NCBI GenBank assembly: GCA_028823855.1
Contig: JAPPFL010000005.1
Coordinates: forward strand, 1 to 64,000
Reading direction: 5' to 3'
Source of the DNA: Albidovulum sp.
GTDB lineage: Bacteria; Pseudomonadota; Alphaproteobacteria; Rhodobacterales; Rhodobacteraceae
Length of the DNA stretch: 64,000 nt
This document shows positions 28,571 to 38,120 of the stretch, in pieces. The first letter of the stretch is position 1. Each line of letters begins with the position of its first letter. Both the position numbers and the translations under genes were made by a program. Below the pieces are notes generated by a model. That model saw nothing but the letters and a program-made list of their open reading frames with translations, was not told the origin of the DNA and ran no database searches.

Positions 28571-30082
28571 CTGCCGGCGCGGTCGCGCGCGTTGCTACCG
28601 ATGTCGGAGGAACTTTCACGGACCTGGCCTGCTTTCGCTCCGACCCGGACCGCCGAAAAATCGAAATATTCACGGCGAATTCCGACACGACGCCGCCAGA
28701 ATTCGAAAGAGGAATGCTGGATCTTCTCGACAGGGCGAATATCGACCTCGCTCGCGTCGATTTTCTGGCTCACGGGACAGCCGTCGCCATCAACGCGATA
28801 ACCGAACGAAACGGGGCGAAAGTCGGGCTGGTCGCGACGGAAGGCTTCAGGGGCACGCTCGAAATCGGCCGCGGCAGCCGGCCGGACTCTTTCTACCTGT
28901 ACTACAGAAAGCCGCGGCCTTTTGTGCCTCGGAGCCTTAGGCGCGAGCTTCCGGGCCGGATGAGCAACCGGGGCGTAGAAACAAGGCCTCCGGATATCGC
29001 GCCGCTTGCCGGGATCGTAGAGGGCTTCCGTCGCGATGTGGTGGAAGCGATCGCGCTCTGCTTTCTTCATTCATATGCGAATCCGGATCACGAGCTCATG
29101 GCCGCGGCCGAAGTCAGAAGGCTGTGGCGGGATGAACCGGTGATCTGTTCCTGCGACATCTCCCGCGAATGGCGGGAATACGAGCGCACGAATACAACGG
29201 TTCTTTCGGGCTACGTGCAGCCCGGCGCGGCAAGCAATTTGAAGCGACTCGAGTCCGGTCTTGCCGAGCGAGGATTTTCCGGCAGCCCGTACGTCACGCA
29301 GTCCAACCGCGGCATCGATTCCCTGGATGCGGCCTCGCGGCGGCCGGTCGCCCTGATTGAGTCCGGTCCCGCCTCGGGCATCTGGGGCGCCGCCGAACTC
29401 GGAAAGCTCATAGGAGACAGGAACGTCCTTGCGCTTGATATCGGCGGAACGACGGCGAAATGCTCCCTCGTCGAAAGCGGCAGCGTCAAGATCATCACCG
29501 ACCACTGGGGCGAGAAGGATCGCAAATCCGCCGGCTATCCTGTCACGGTTCCGGTCGTCGATCTCGTCGAGACTGGCAACGGAGGCGGCTCCATCGCCCG
29601 GGTGGACGGTTTTCAGAAGCTTCACGTGGGACCGCGTTCCGCCGGCGCAGTTCCGGGACCCGCCGCCTACGGCAGGGGCGGCCCGAACGCGACGACCATC
29701 GACGCCAATCTCTGGCTCGGGCGGATTAATCGCGAACGCTTCCAGCGCGCGCGAAAGGGAATACACATATCGACTCCAGGCGATGGTTGAAATGGTCGGC
29801 ATCCATATAGTGGCTTCGGCAGCGGTCGGAAAAATTGAATTTCGCCGGCATGCGCCGACCTGCTCCGGAGCCTCTGCGGGAAGAAAGGGGATGCGCCCGG
29901 TCGACTTCGCGATGGAAGGAGTGCATGACACGGACATCTACAATGCGGAGTTGCTTGAAGCCGGCATGGAATTCGCAGGGCCCGCAATCATCGAGGATTC
30001 GAGTTCCGCAGTCGTGATGCGCCCCGGAGACAAAGCGGCTATCGACTGCTACGGCAATATCGAAATTTGCGCCTTTCACTAG
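28567..30082 (+). pseudogene. hyuA: Hydantoinase/oxoprolinase subunit A, internally deleted and frameshifted
   Basis: The N-terminal part is intact and reads 407 codons from 28567 (TDVGGTFTDLAC, HGTAVAINAITERNG, VLALDIGGTTAKCSL, GPRSAGAVPGPAAYGRGGPNATTIDANLWLGR), then runs into a stop at 29790. A different frame (about 29730-30082) gives the normal HyuA C-terminus (MVEMVGIHIVASAAVGK, AGPAIIEDSSSAVVMRPGDKA, CYGNIEI). The roughly 150-200 residues normally lying between are missing. So an internal deletion with a frameshift has broken an ATP-dependent hydantoinase/oxoprolinase subunit of usual length about 680. The truncated N-part could still be translated, but activity is unlikely. Confidence 0.85.
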
Positions 30083-30379
30083 GAAATTTCCAATGCATCA
30101 TGAAGAATTCTTCCGTTCGCGCCGGTCGAAGGCTTTGAATACCGCCGCGAGAAGGCTGGCGAATCGTTCGACCCCGCGGATACAAGACGGCGATTCCCGA
30201 CCGCAAGGACATTGTTTTGCGCTCCGATGGAATAGCCGGAATCGAGGAATCAATTCGCGACTCCGGTCGCCGACGGACCGGCAATGCCCAGAGCAGATCA
30301 ACTCGGCGCAAGCATCCGCCGACCGAACAACGATTGCATCCGCGGCAGTGCCCGCACCTTAGAAAGGGAGGAATCCATT

Positions 30380-31186
30380 ATGGCAAATACACCGCTCAAG
30401 ATCATGTATCTGAACCCGATCGGCTGCAGTACTTACGATCAGGTTTTCGCCGACATGGCGCAGGAGCAAAAGCTTCCCGGCACCGAAGTCCACGTCACTT
30501 CCCTCAAGGCCGAGGACGGCGCGTTTACCCATATCGAATTCAGATCGTTTGAAGCCTTGGTAACCGCCGGAATCGTCCGCGCCGCCAGAGCGGCAGCGCG
30601 CGAAAACTTTGATGCGCTCGCGATCGGGTGCTTCTACGACACGGCTCTCCTCGACGCCCGCGAGGTTTCGGGGGAAATGATCGTAACCGCTCCTTGCTTC
30701 GCCTCGCTTGAAATCGCCGCGAGTCTCGCGAACCGTTTCGGCATCATCGTCGGACGCCGCAAATGGGTCCACCAAATGAACGCGACCGTCCGGGAGAACG
30801 GCATGGAAGATAGGCTTTGCGGCTTCTACCATGTCGGGCTCGGCGTCGATGACTTTCAGGTCGACCACGCCCGGACGAACGGTCTTTTAGCGGCGGCCGG
30901 ACGGAAAGCCGTGGAGGAAGACTACGCCGAGGCGTTGATTCTCGGCTGCACGCTAGAAATCGGTTTCTTCAGAGAGCTTTCGGAAATGCTAGGCGTTCCG
31001 GTCATTGACCCGTCCGTCGCAGCGCTCAGGCGCGCGGAATACTCCGCCTTGCTCAAGAGAAGCTGCGGCTGGATTCCGAGCCGGAAGTGGTCCTGCGAGT
31101 CCCCGTCCGAAAACGAGATCGAGAAATTCGGAATCTTCCGCGACGACGACGTCTTCGGCAACAGGATCGTCGTTGACGCCGAATGA
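30380..31186 (+). CDS. Asp/Glu/hydantoin racemase family protein
   Basis: A 268-residue racemase-fold protein. The start is the ATG at 30380, which has GGGAGG at proper distance; an upstream frame is not supported. The two catalytic cysteines of the family are in AIGCFYDTALLDAREV and LILGCTLEIGF, near residues 80 and 183. It would racemise a 5-substituted hydantoin or an amino-acid derivative so that both enantiomers reach the hydantoinase. It is intact although the genes on either side (hyuA, hyuB) are pseudogenes. Related members act as maleate isomerases or decarboxylases, so its current job could differ. Confidence 0.88.
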   Translation: MANTPLKIMYLNPIGCSTYDQVFADMAQEQKLPGTEVHVTSLKAEDGAFTHIEFRSFEALVTAGIVRAARAAARENFDALAIGCFYDTALLDAREVSGEMIVTAPCFASLEIAASLANRFGIIVGRRKWVHQMNATVRENGMEDRLCGFYHVGLGVDDFQVDHARTNGLLAAAGRKAVEEDYAEALILGCTLEIGFFRELSEMLGVPVIDPSVAALRRAEYSALLKRSCGWIPSRKWSCESPSENEIEKFGIFRDDDVFGNRIVVDAE

Positions 31187-31277
31187 GGGCGAATTCCCGA
31201 TTCGCTACCGCAGGCAACATTCATGCGCGTCGCGCCGTCATCGCAGCGCGTTCGAAATGAAGAGCGTGACATGACGA

Positions 31278-32728
31278 ATGCCCGCGGAAGATCCAATTAC
31301 GCTCGCCGTCAACCAATCCGGACTTGCCGCCGCTGCCGACGAGATGTTCTCGATGCCGCGCAAAACGGCGATGAGCCCCATAATCCACGAAGTGCCGGAC
31401 GTCGGCACCGGCATTTCGGACGAAGCGGGGAATATCGCGGGGTCGGGAGCCGGAATTCCGTCATTCGTCGGCGCGCTCGACAATGCTGTAAAACGCATAA
31501 TCGAAATCCACGGACCGGACAACAACCGGGACGGAGACCTGTTCGCGACCAGTGACCCCAGCCATGGAGGCGTTACTCGCCCGAGCGACGTGGTTGTCGC
31601 GCAGCCGGTATTATTTGAAGGCACCTGCATTGCCTGGACCGCGTCCATCGTCCACTGGAGCAACATTGGCGGAATGACGCCCGGCTCCTCGATTTCGCGC
31701 TGAGCGACCTTTGGTCGCAGATCGCCGCTAGCCCCTGCGGCGCGAGCAGGATTCGCCGACTCGCCTCAGCCTACGGCATCGATGCCTAAGATGCCGCGCT
31801 CGACAACCTTTTCCATGAGGGCGAACGGCGAGCCCGCGCCGGACTGGCCGATTTGCCGCGAGGCGAATTCCGGATTGAAGAAGAAAGATACAGCGGAATT
31901 GCCTGGCGCGCGACGATCAGGATCTCGGATACTGAATTCCTTGTCGACCTAAGGGATAACCCGGACCAGCAAGATGGCCCCTGGAATACGAGCAGGGACG
32001 GTTCGGTCACCTCCGCGCAAATGATGTTCAAGGCGATGACTGACCCGGACTTCCCCGCCGACGAAGGGTCTTTCCGACCACTTAAGGTGCTGACGAGGCT
32101 CGGATCGATATTCGCCGCGGCCGACCGCGCTCCTCGCGGCTACTACTTCGAGACGCGCATAGGCCTCTACGACTTGCTTTGGCGATGCCTCGCCTCGGTC
32201 ATGCCCGATCGCATTCCCGCAGGTCACTACGCGTCGATCTGCGGAACCGTTATAGCCGGTTCGCATCCGGATACGGGAAGGCGCTTCGCGATGGTGGAGC
32301 CGCAAATGGGCGAAAGGGGGAGCGACCGCGGAGCGGGACGGCGAAGACTGCGTGTATTCGACTAGCCACGGAGAGACGTTCGATTGCCCGTCGAGATGTG
32401 CGAGGCCCGCTACGGCCTCGAGGTCGGCTGGAAGCGCATGCGCGACGATCCGTCGGGCGATGGATTCCACAGCGGAGGCAAAGGAGCGTCGCTGTGCTAC
32501 AGGCCGCGAACTTCGGTAGTAGTCGCTGCGGGATTCAGCCGGAATCGGAAAAACGTCTGGGGTTTGAACGGCGGCGCGCCGGGCGGAACCAACCGGTTAA
32601 GGCATATTCGCGCGGACGGTGCCAGCGAAAGCAATGCCTTTGTAAGCGAACTTGAAGTCGAACCCGGCGACGAGTTGATTATCGAAACCGCCAACGGAGG
32701 AGGATGGGGAGCGCGGGTTGAGGAATGA
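31278..32728 (+). pseudogene. hyuB: Hydantoinase/oxoprolinase subunit B, multiply disrupted
   Basis: Pieces of HyuB lie in order in different frames. The N-terminus is at 31278-31703 (DPITLAVNQSGLAAAADEM, DPSHGGVTRPSDVVVAQPV, HWSNIGGMTPGS). After a deletion comes a segment LSDLWSQIAA with an in-frame TAA after GID-A. Then follows 31853-32365 (RATIRISDTEFLVDL, DPDFPADEGSFRPL) and, after two further frame changes near 32335 and 32390, the C-terminus (PVEMCEARYGLEVGWKRM, GGAPGGTNR, GDELIIETANGGGWG). At least four lesions are visible, so it is certainly inactive. Confidence 0.88.
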
Positions 32729-33234
32729 ATCGCAAGAATCCTTGGAAATGGTCGCTCGACGATGGCGAAGGACTAAACGCTACTAGGATTGAGTTGACTA
32801 AATTTTGGTGGCTTTGCCGAAAGGACGGAATTGGGAGATTGGCAGCGTATTTGTTCCCACTCGACAAATTAGGAAAAACCGCGAAAGGGGCGCTGCTTGC
32901 GAATGCCGAGATACGGCGCAGTAGTTGAGGCCAATCCCGAATCGGAACGGCTATGCCAATGCAATTTGGGGGCCGCTCCGCAGCTGAAACTCTTGGCGCC
33001 GTTATCTATCGGAACTGGATTTGCCAACAAGCATTAGGCGGTTCTTCGGTTGAATTGAGGCGTTTGCCTTAAGAGTCGCCGAGGAAACAGCGGAACAGGG
33101 AAACCCGAAATTACGGCGAGATTCTCAATTGAAAGCAGGTCTCTCGAATATTGATAAGCGATCGCCAAATCGGCTCAAGACTCGTCGCGAAATACCATTG
33201 CAACCCATTGGGGACGTTTCTTCGCGTGGCCGGG
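32729..33234. other. Intergenic, no gene seen
   Basis: Only short frames without family likeness occur. The part nearest 33234 on the minus strand may be remains of the phoX 3-prime end, see that entry. Confidence 0.4.
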
Positions 33235-34956
33235 TCAACCGTCGCGCAATAACTCCCTGTTCCGGTGCCACTCGAGAAATTCCTCCTGGATGCTCCGGCA
33301 GCGATCCCGGGCCTGGAATTCGCCTTCATTCGAATAGTTTCGGTCGGTTTGGATCCAAAGAAGTCCATGTTTATCGAACATCATTCCATCCGGCGAATTG
33401 AACATATTGCCTGCATTTATGTTTTCGGACCCGGCATTGGCATCGGAGTGAATTGCCGGATTTCCGGCCAGAGCGTAAAGATCCCAGGTAAAAGTGTCCG
33501 CTGCATGGTCTTCGCCGTTCGGCAGCCAGCGAAGGATTTGACCGTAGACATTGGCCTCGCGGGAGTTCGGCCCGCCGACAGGAGTGGGGTCGCCGCCGGC
33601 ATTCGGCTTGAGGCCTCGGTTTTTGTTGTTAGTCAGCGCGACGTAGCTCTCAACGGCATTTGGATTGGAAGCGACCCGCTCTGGCCGGTCCATCGGTGTG
33701 GCGCCAACAAGCGATCCGGCCATCCGGGTATTGACGGCGATATCGTCTGCACTCATTCCGGTGGACTCCGGCGTTAGCGGCAACCATTTTCCAGTCTGGT
33801 CATCCGAAAATTTAGCTACATAAAGCGTTCCGGCATCGAGCAGAGCCGAACTATTGCCTCCTTCCGAAAAACGACTTCTGGATATGAATTTATAAAGAAA
33901 CTCTCCGCGTTCGTCGTCGCCCATATAGACTTCGACGCGCCCGTCTGCGGCAAGAACAACATCTGCGTTTTCGCGCTTGAACCTTCCAAGGGCCGTGCGC
34001 TTCGTCGGCGTAGAAGATGGATCAAGGGTGTCGATCTCGATCACGAAGCCGGCGCGATTGGATTCGTTAGGGTTCTTCGATATGTCGAATCTCTCATCAA
34101 CTTCGGCCCAGCCGTAATCCCGATCCTCCACATTTATTCCGTAGCGCTTCATCGACGGCGTGCGCTCATATCCCGAATCTGAAGAATAATAATATCCGTT
34201 GAAGTTCTCTTCGCATGCAAGGCATGTGCCCCAGGGAGTCACGCGATTGCCGCAGTTGTTCCAAGTTCCCCTCGAGAGCGTACCGGTCGGATCGGCAGCG
34301 GACTTCAGAAGTTCCGAACCGGCGGCCGGTCCAGTAATTTCCATTTCGGAGTCGGCCGTGATTCGTCTGTTGAAGGGACTTTCCTTTACGACGGTCCAGG
34401 CATCGCCAATGCGAGCAATTTCAAAAACCGACACGCCGCGGGCCATCAAGCCTTTGCGAATATCGTCGTCGTTCGCTGCTTTCCCGTCGGCGCGGTTTCC
34501 CCAAATGATGCTCCTGTTCGTGTATTCATTGTTTACCGCCATCACCGTTCGGTCGCCGGACTGAAATACCGCCATACCGTCATTGTTATCCCCGAATGCG
34601 CGAGCCTGGATGGCGGCGCTGCCGCGAGTGGAATGGTCGAATTCCGGCGCGTCCGACCAAAGGGGCTCGCCCCGGTTCACCAGAGTTTTCCAATCAAAGC
34701 CCTCGGGAAGCGTGACGGTGTCGGCGGTTCCGGACGGTGTCCGGGAAAAGTTGAAACGATCTTCTCCGGCCTTGGCAAGCCGGGTTAGGGATGACGTTCC
34801 TATCACGAAACTGCCGAGTCCGAATGTCATCGCGCCAAGAAATCCCCGGCGATTGATCGCGGCTTCTATCACTCTATCGAGATCGGTAATTTCCGATCGT
34901 CGGGAGTGGATTTCGTCATATTCGTCGAAATTTTCTTCTGCGTCAGCCGTTGACAT
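33235..34956 (-). CDS. PhoX-like alkaline phosphatase (DUF839), C-terminus probably lost
   Basis: A 573-residue PhoX-family protein. The N-terminus has a twin-arginine signal at about residue 35 (NRRGFLGAMTFG plus a hydrophobic stretch), so it would be exported folded. Family blocks include EYTNRS, GTWNNCGNRVTPWGTCLACEENFNGYY, RGEFLYKFIS, NSREANVYGQILRW, and SPDGMMFDKHGLLWIQTDRN. After NEGEF the sequence turns unlike the family (ARDRCRSIQEEFLEW) and stops about 50-80 residues early, so a late frameshift is likely. PhoX is a Ca/Fe-dependent periplasmic phosphatase. No Pho box was found in the leader. It could be inactive. Confidence 0.8.
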   Translation of the reverse strand: MSTADAEENFDEYDEIHSRRSEITDLDRVIEAAINRRGFLGAMTFGLGSFVIGTSSLTRLAKAGEDRFNFSRTPSGTADTVTLPEGFDWKTLVNRGEPLWSDAPEFDHSTRGSAAIQARAFGDNNDGMAVFQSGDRTVMAVNNEYTNRSIIWGNRADGKAANDDDIRKGLMARGVSVFEIARIGDAWTVVKESPFNRRITADSEMEITGPAAGSELLKSAADPTGTLSRGTWNNCGNRVTPWGTCLACEENFNGYYYSSDSGYERTPSMKRYGINVEDRDYGWAEVDERFDISKNPNESNRAGFVIEIDTLDPSSTPTKRTALGRFKRENADVVLAADGRVEVYMGDDERGEFLYKFISRSRFSEGGNSSALLDAGTLYVAKFSDDQTGKWLPLTPESTGMSADDIAVNTRMAGSLVGATPMDRPERVASNPNAVESYVALTNNKNRGLKPNAGGDPTPVGGPNSREANVYGQILRWLPNGEDHAADTFTWDLYALAGNPAIHSDANAGSENINAGNMFNSPDGMMFDKHGLLWIQTDRNYSNEGEFQARDRCRSIQEEFLEWHRNRELLRDG

Positions 34957-35881
34957 GCTCCTTGTCTATTTCTGATCTCGCCGCACGGAACAGGCGGCAT
35001 GCGCTTCGCCGCGGATATGAGGATGCAATGTCTCGATAATATGTAGCTCATCCGTATGTTTCGCGAATTTCTCGAAAACGCCGCCTGACTGGCAGGCATA
35101 CCCAAATCTGCCCCTTGGCGCCGATAGAATCGAGATTGTAGATTCGACTAAGCAAAAGAATTTCGAATTGGACTTTGATAATTCCGTATAAAATTTGGGA
35201 ACTCCATGCATACTTGCGCGACTTCTTCCTGGCCTCCCGACGTATCAAATTCCTTGCAGCCGGACCGGCCTATTCGTCGATTTCCCGCCAATCGATTTTC
35301 TGATCTTTCCCGAGTTCGTTCTATTCCCGTTTCACGGAGCTGTCTCCGCGATTTCGCCATCGAAATCATTAAGTCCCTTCAAAAACAGGCCCTTGCCAGC
35401 GTCGTCTTGTTCTGGTATTGTTCTCATGGCGGGAGGATCGAGCTTCCCGCCACCAGTCGCGCCACGGTCCCAGATCCCTTGCGAAAAAATTGATCAGCTG
35501 TGCGATGTTGCATTCCGCGTTTCGATTAACCGTACGAATGAAACTCCATTGGCGGCTTTGACGCTGGCGAGCGCCCTAGGGCGGAGGCCTGTCCGATCCC
35601 GTTCTTTCGATCGCGCGCGGATGCGAAGCTCCGGCACAGACAGAGATTCAAGCGATTCCGCTGAGAATTCGCACTTCCGGTTTTCTCCGGTGCAGCTTCT
35701 ATTGCCAAGCGCCCCGAGCGAATTACAAAACGTGATGCGCTTTTCGAAACGCGGACGAGGAATATTCGTCGGCCATGCCTTTGGACGAACTCTGCTGCCC
35801 GGTGTCGCGTCCGGCAAGGTCGTTGGAACATTTCGCTTGCGAGAATTTGCCAACGGGCTAAGCTGCCGGTTGTTTCACATT
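34957..35881. other. Long intergenic stretch, no gene seen
   Basis: Frames on both strands look random. Long plus-strand frames here run on as antisense of the microcompartment operon. A loose inverted repeat (CGTTGG/CCAACG near 35820-35855) could be part of a terminator for that operon but has no T-tract. Confidence 0.4.
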
Positions 35882-36289
35882 TCAGTAGGAAATATCCCCG
35901 TTCACCTCGTGGATAATCGCATCGACTTCGATTTCAATCATCATGCCGGGAGTTGTCAGCCCGGCCTCCACGGCGGACGTAACGGGGCGAATACTGCCGA
36001 ATATCTCTCCATGGGCTCTGGCGAATTCTCCCGCCGCGCGCATATCGGTCAAAAAAGCCCGCGTTCTCACGACATGCCGCATTTCCGCGCCGACATCCTT
36101 GAGAGCAAGTTCGATCCTTCCGAATGCGTATACGGTCTGCGCGTAGGTGTCGCCGGGCGCGTGCAGGCGACCGGACGGCTCAATGGCGGTGGTTCCCGCG
36201 ACGGCAACAAACGGCCCTACTCTCTTGGCGCGGGAGTAGGAGCCGACCTCCTCGAATCTTCCTCCGCCGAAAGCAAGTCGAACGACCAT
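35882..36289 (-). CDS. RidA family protein (microcompartment operon), catalytic Arg absent
   Basis: A 135-residue RidA/YjgF-fold protein (FVAVAGTTAIEP, YAQTVYAFGRIELALKDVGA, HVVRTRAFLTD, PVTSAVEAGLTTPGMMIEIEVDAII). In true RidA imine/enamine deaminases an Arg precedes the SCVEV segment; here the position is Thr (VTSAVEA), so this looks like a non-archetypal Rid subgroup. It is the last gene of the microcompartment operon, 17 bp after the malate/lactate dehydrogenase gene. I infer that it handles a reactive imine or related intermediate of an amine-derived pathway. Confidence 0.88.
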   Translation of the reverse strand: MVVRLAFGGGRFEEVGSYSRAKRVGPFVAVAGTTAIEPSGRLHAPGDTYAQTVYAFGRIELALKDVGAEMRHVVRTRAFLTDMRAAGEFARAHGEIFGSIRPVTSAVEAGLTTPGMMIEIEVDAIIHEVNGDISY

Positions 36290-36306
36290 CCGTTCTCAGA
36301 CCCCGT

Positions 36307-37494
36307 TCAAGATCCGATTCTGGCGCGAACGGCTTCGGAGGCGCTCTTCAGCTTCGCTCGTTCCGACGCGTCGATCGTCAGTTCCGCAACTTCGGCAAGA
36401 CCCTTGGGGCCGAGAAGGCACGGCACGCCGAGAGGCACCCCCTCGATGCCGAACTCTCCCCTGAGATGCACGGTCGCAGGAACCGGCCCGACGCGCGCTC
36501 CGCGCATGTGGTCGAGCAATTCCAATGCGGCGTGCGCCGGAGCGATGGAAGCCGAAGCCGTTCTTCTAAGCTCGACAACTTTCGCGCCTGCCGAAATCGT
36601 TCTCTCGACGCAGCCGGAGATTTGCTCGCCGTCCAGAAATCGATCGAGCGGCATTCCCCGGATTCTGGCAAGGGAAACCAGAGGAGTCATTTCGCCGCCG
36701 TGGCTGCCTATGACCATCGCCTCCACTTCGTCGATTCCGACGCGAGCGGCATGCGCCAGTTCGGCGCGAAATCTTGCGGAATCCAGCGTTCCGGCCATTC
36801 CCATAACGCGCTCGCGAGGAAATTCCGTCGCCCAGAGCATCTCCGCTGTCATTTCGTCCAAGGGATTGGACACGACGATGACGACCGCTCCCGGCGATGC
36901 CGCGCGAATTTTTTCGCCGAGGGCGCGTATCGTCCTGCGATTGACGGCCAGCAGGTCGGCGCGGCTCATCCCCGGCGAACGCGCTCTTCCCGCCGTAACG
37001 ACAACGACGTCCGCATCCGCCGATGCGGACGGATCCGCGCTTCCCGAAACCGCGCACTTCGAACGGGTCGCGCCGGAGGAATGATTCAGGTCCAGCGCGA
37101 TTGACTCCGCAAGTCCCGGAACAACGTCGACGATCACAATTTCGCCGGCCGCGTCCCTCGCCGCGGCAAGATGGGCGATATTGCCGCCGACCCCGCCGGC
37201 GCCAATTATCGCGATTCGACGGAAGCGCAGGGGATTGCGGCCTGCCGGAGGCTTCGGCGCCATCCACTTGGAACTGCGCCTATAGAGAACCCTGTAGAGC
37301 GCCGCAGCCCCGTCCGTCTCGGGAGTCTGCGGCCTGTCGAGCGGGCCGTCGCGCAGAGCGACATCCAATCTTTCGGCGGTTTCCCGTGCTTGAACCGTTA
37401 CGATGCCGCCGGGCGGGACTTCGATATAGCGCCTTCCTCCCCGGCTTGCCTTCTCGACCTGTTCGGATCCGATGACGCGCCGCGAAACACTCAT
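36307..37494 (-). CDS. Malate/lactate dehydrogenase with N-terminal extension (microcompartment-associated)
   Basis: 395 residues: an extension of about 92, then a complete LDH/MDH domain. The Rossmann loop is GAGGVGG at 98-104. Catalytic features are present: GRARSPGMSRADL (substrate Arg loop), NPLDEM, TLDSARFR, and GSHGGEM with the catalytic His. The extension contains VPPGGIVTVQAR (25-37), which resembles a short motif at the N-terminus of EutT-type microcompartment proteins, then a helix ALYRVLYRRSSKW (65-77) and a Pro-rich linker. I read the extension as a targeting or docking segment. Its start overlaps the BMC-T stop as ATGA. The likely role is NAD recycling by 2-oxoacid reduction. Confidence 0.85.
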   Translation of the reverse strand: MSVSRRVIGSEQVEKASRGGRRYIEVPPGGIVTVQARETAERLDVALRDGPLDRPQTPETDGAAALYRVLYRRSSKWMAPKPPAGRNPLRFRRIAIIGAGGVGGNIAHLAAARDAAGEIVIVDVVPGLAESIALDLNHSSGATRSKCAVSGSADPSASADADVVVVTAGRARSPGMSRADLLAVNRRTIRALGEKIRAASPGAVVIVVSNPLDEMTAEMLWATEFPRERVMGMAGTLDSARFRAELAHAARVGIDEVEAMVIGSHGGEMTPLVSLARIRGMPLDRFLDGEQISGCVERTISAGAKVVELRRTASASIAPAHAALELLDHMRGARVGPVPATVHLRGEFGIEGVPLGVPCLLGPKGLAEVAELTIDASERAKLKSASEAVRARIGS

Positions 37495-38120
37495 GCGCCC
37501 CGCCTGCCCTCGGTCGCTTCGAGCACCGAAACGCTCGCCGAAATCGCGGTTTCAACCGAAGCTTCGCTTCCCGCGAAGAACAGCCGCCCGTAACGCCCTA
37601 CGGCCCGGACCTCCACGATATCGATTTCGGCGGATTTTTCGGCTTCGTTGGCGGCGAGGGCGATATATGCCGCGGGCGCGCATTCCACTATTCCCAAGCT
37701 GCGTCCCGGAACGACTAGCGACCCTTTCGACCACTTGTTGAGAAGCTGCGCCTGGTACGGCTCCACCGAAGTGATGATCTGCGTCGATTCGACGGTTGGC
37801 TTGATTCGATCAAGCAAATCCTTGCCCAGCAAGCCGAGAATCGCGTCCCGTGCCGCCGATACCTCCGCATTGCTCGGCGAGCGCAGTATAAAGAACCCGA
37901 ATTCGCGCTCGACGATCTGGCTCGTCGCTTCGGCGCGGCTGGCTTTGAGTGCGGCATCGACTATGCCGAACACTGCGTTTCCGGGAGAAAACTCGCCGAT
38001 CAGCACTGTATCCCCCGCCAGCGGAATCGAGCCCTGCACAGTCGCGCCGTTGTAGGCGGCGAACTTCGGCTGCAGCCTGTCGATCTGCATCAGAGCGCGA
38101 ATACTCGCCGGAGCGGCCAT
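37491..38120 (-). CDS. BMC-T shell protein (tandem BMC domains)
   Basis: 209 residues forming two bacterial microcompartment folds, the trimeric (pseudohexameric) shell class. The first half has IRALMQIDRLQPKFAAYNG and VFGIVDAALKAS; the second has RSLGIVECAPAAYIALAANEAEKSAEIDIVEVRAVGRYGRLFFAG. Trimers of this class often have large, gated pores for cofactors or bulky substrates. The start ATG overlaps the aldehyde dehydrogenase stop (TGATG); an upstream Met lies inside that gene. It is one of three shell genes in the operon. Confidence 0.93.
   Translation of the reverse strand: MAAPASIRALMQIDRLQPKFAAYNGATVQGSIPLAGDTVLIGEFSPGNAVFGIVDAALKASRAEATSQIVEREFGFFILRSPSNAEVSAARDAILGLLGKDLLDRIKPTVESTQIITSVEPYQAQLLNKWSKGSLVVPGRSLGIVECAPAAYIALAANEAEKSAEIDIVEVRAVGRYGRLFFAGSEASVETAISASVSVLEATEGRRGA

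Noticed and set aside
35195-37084. Plus-strand open frame of 629 codons
   Set aside because: It runs antisense through the RidA-like and malate/lactate dehydrogenase genes and has no family likeness.
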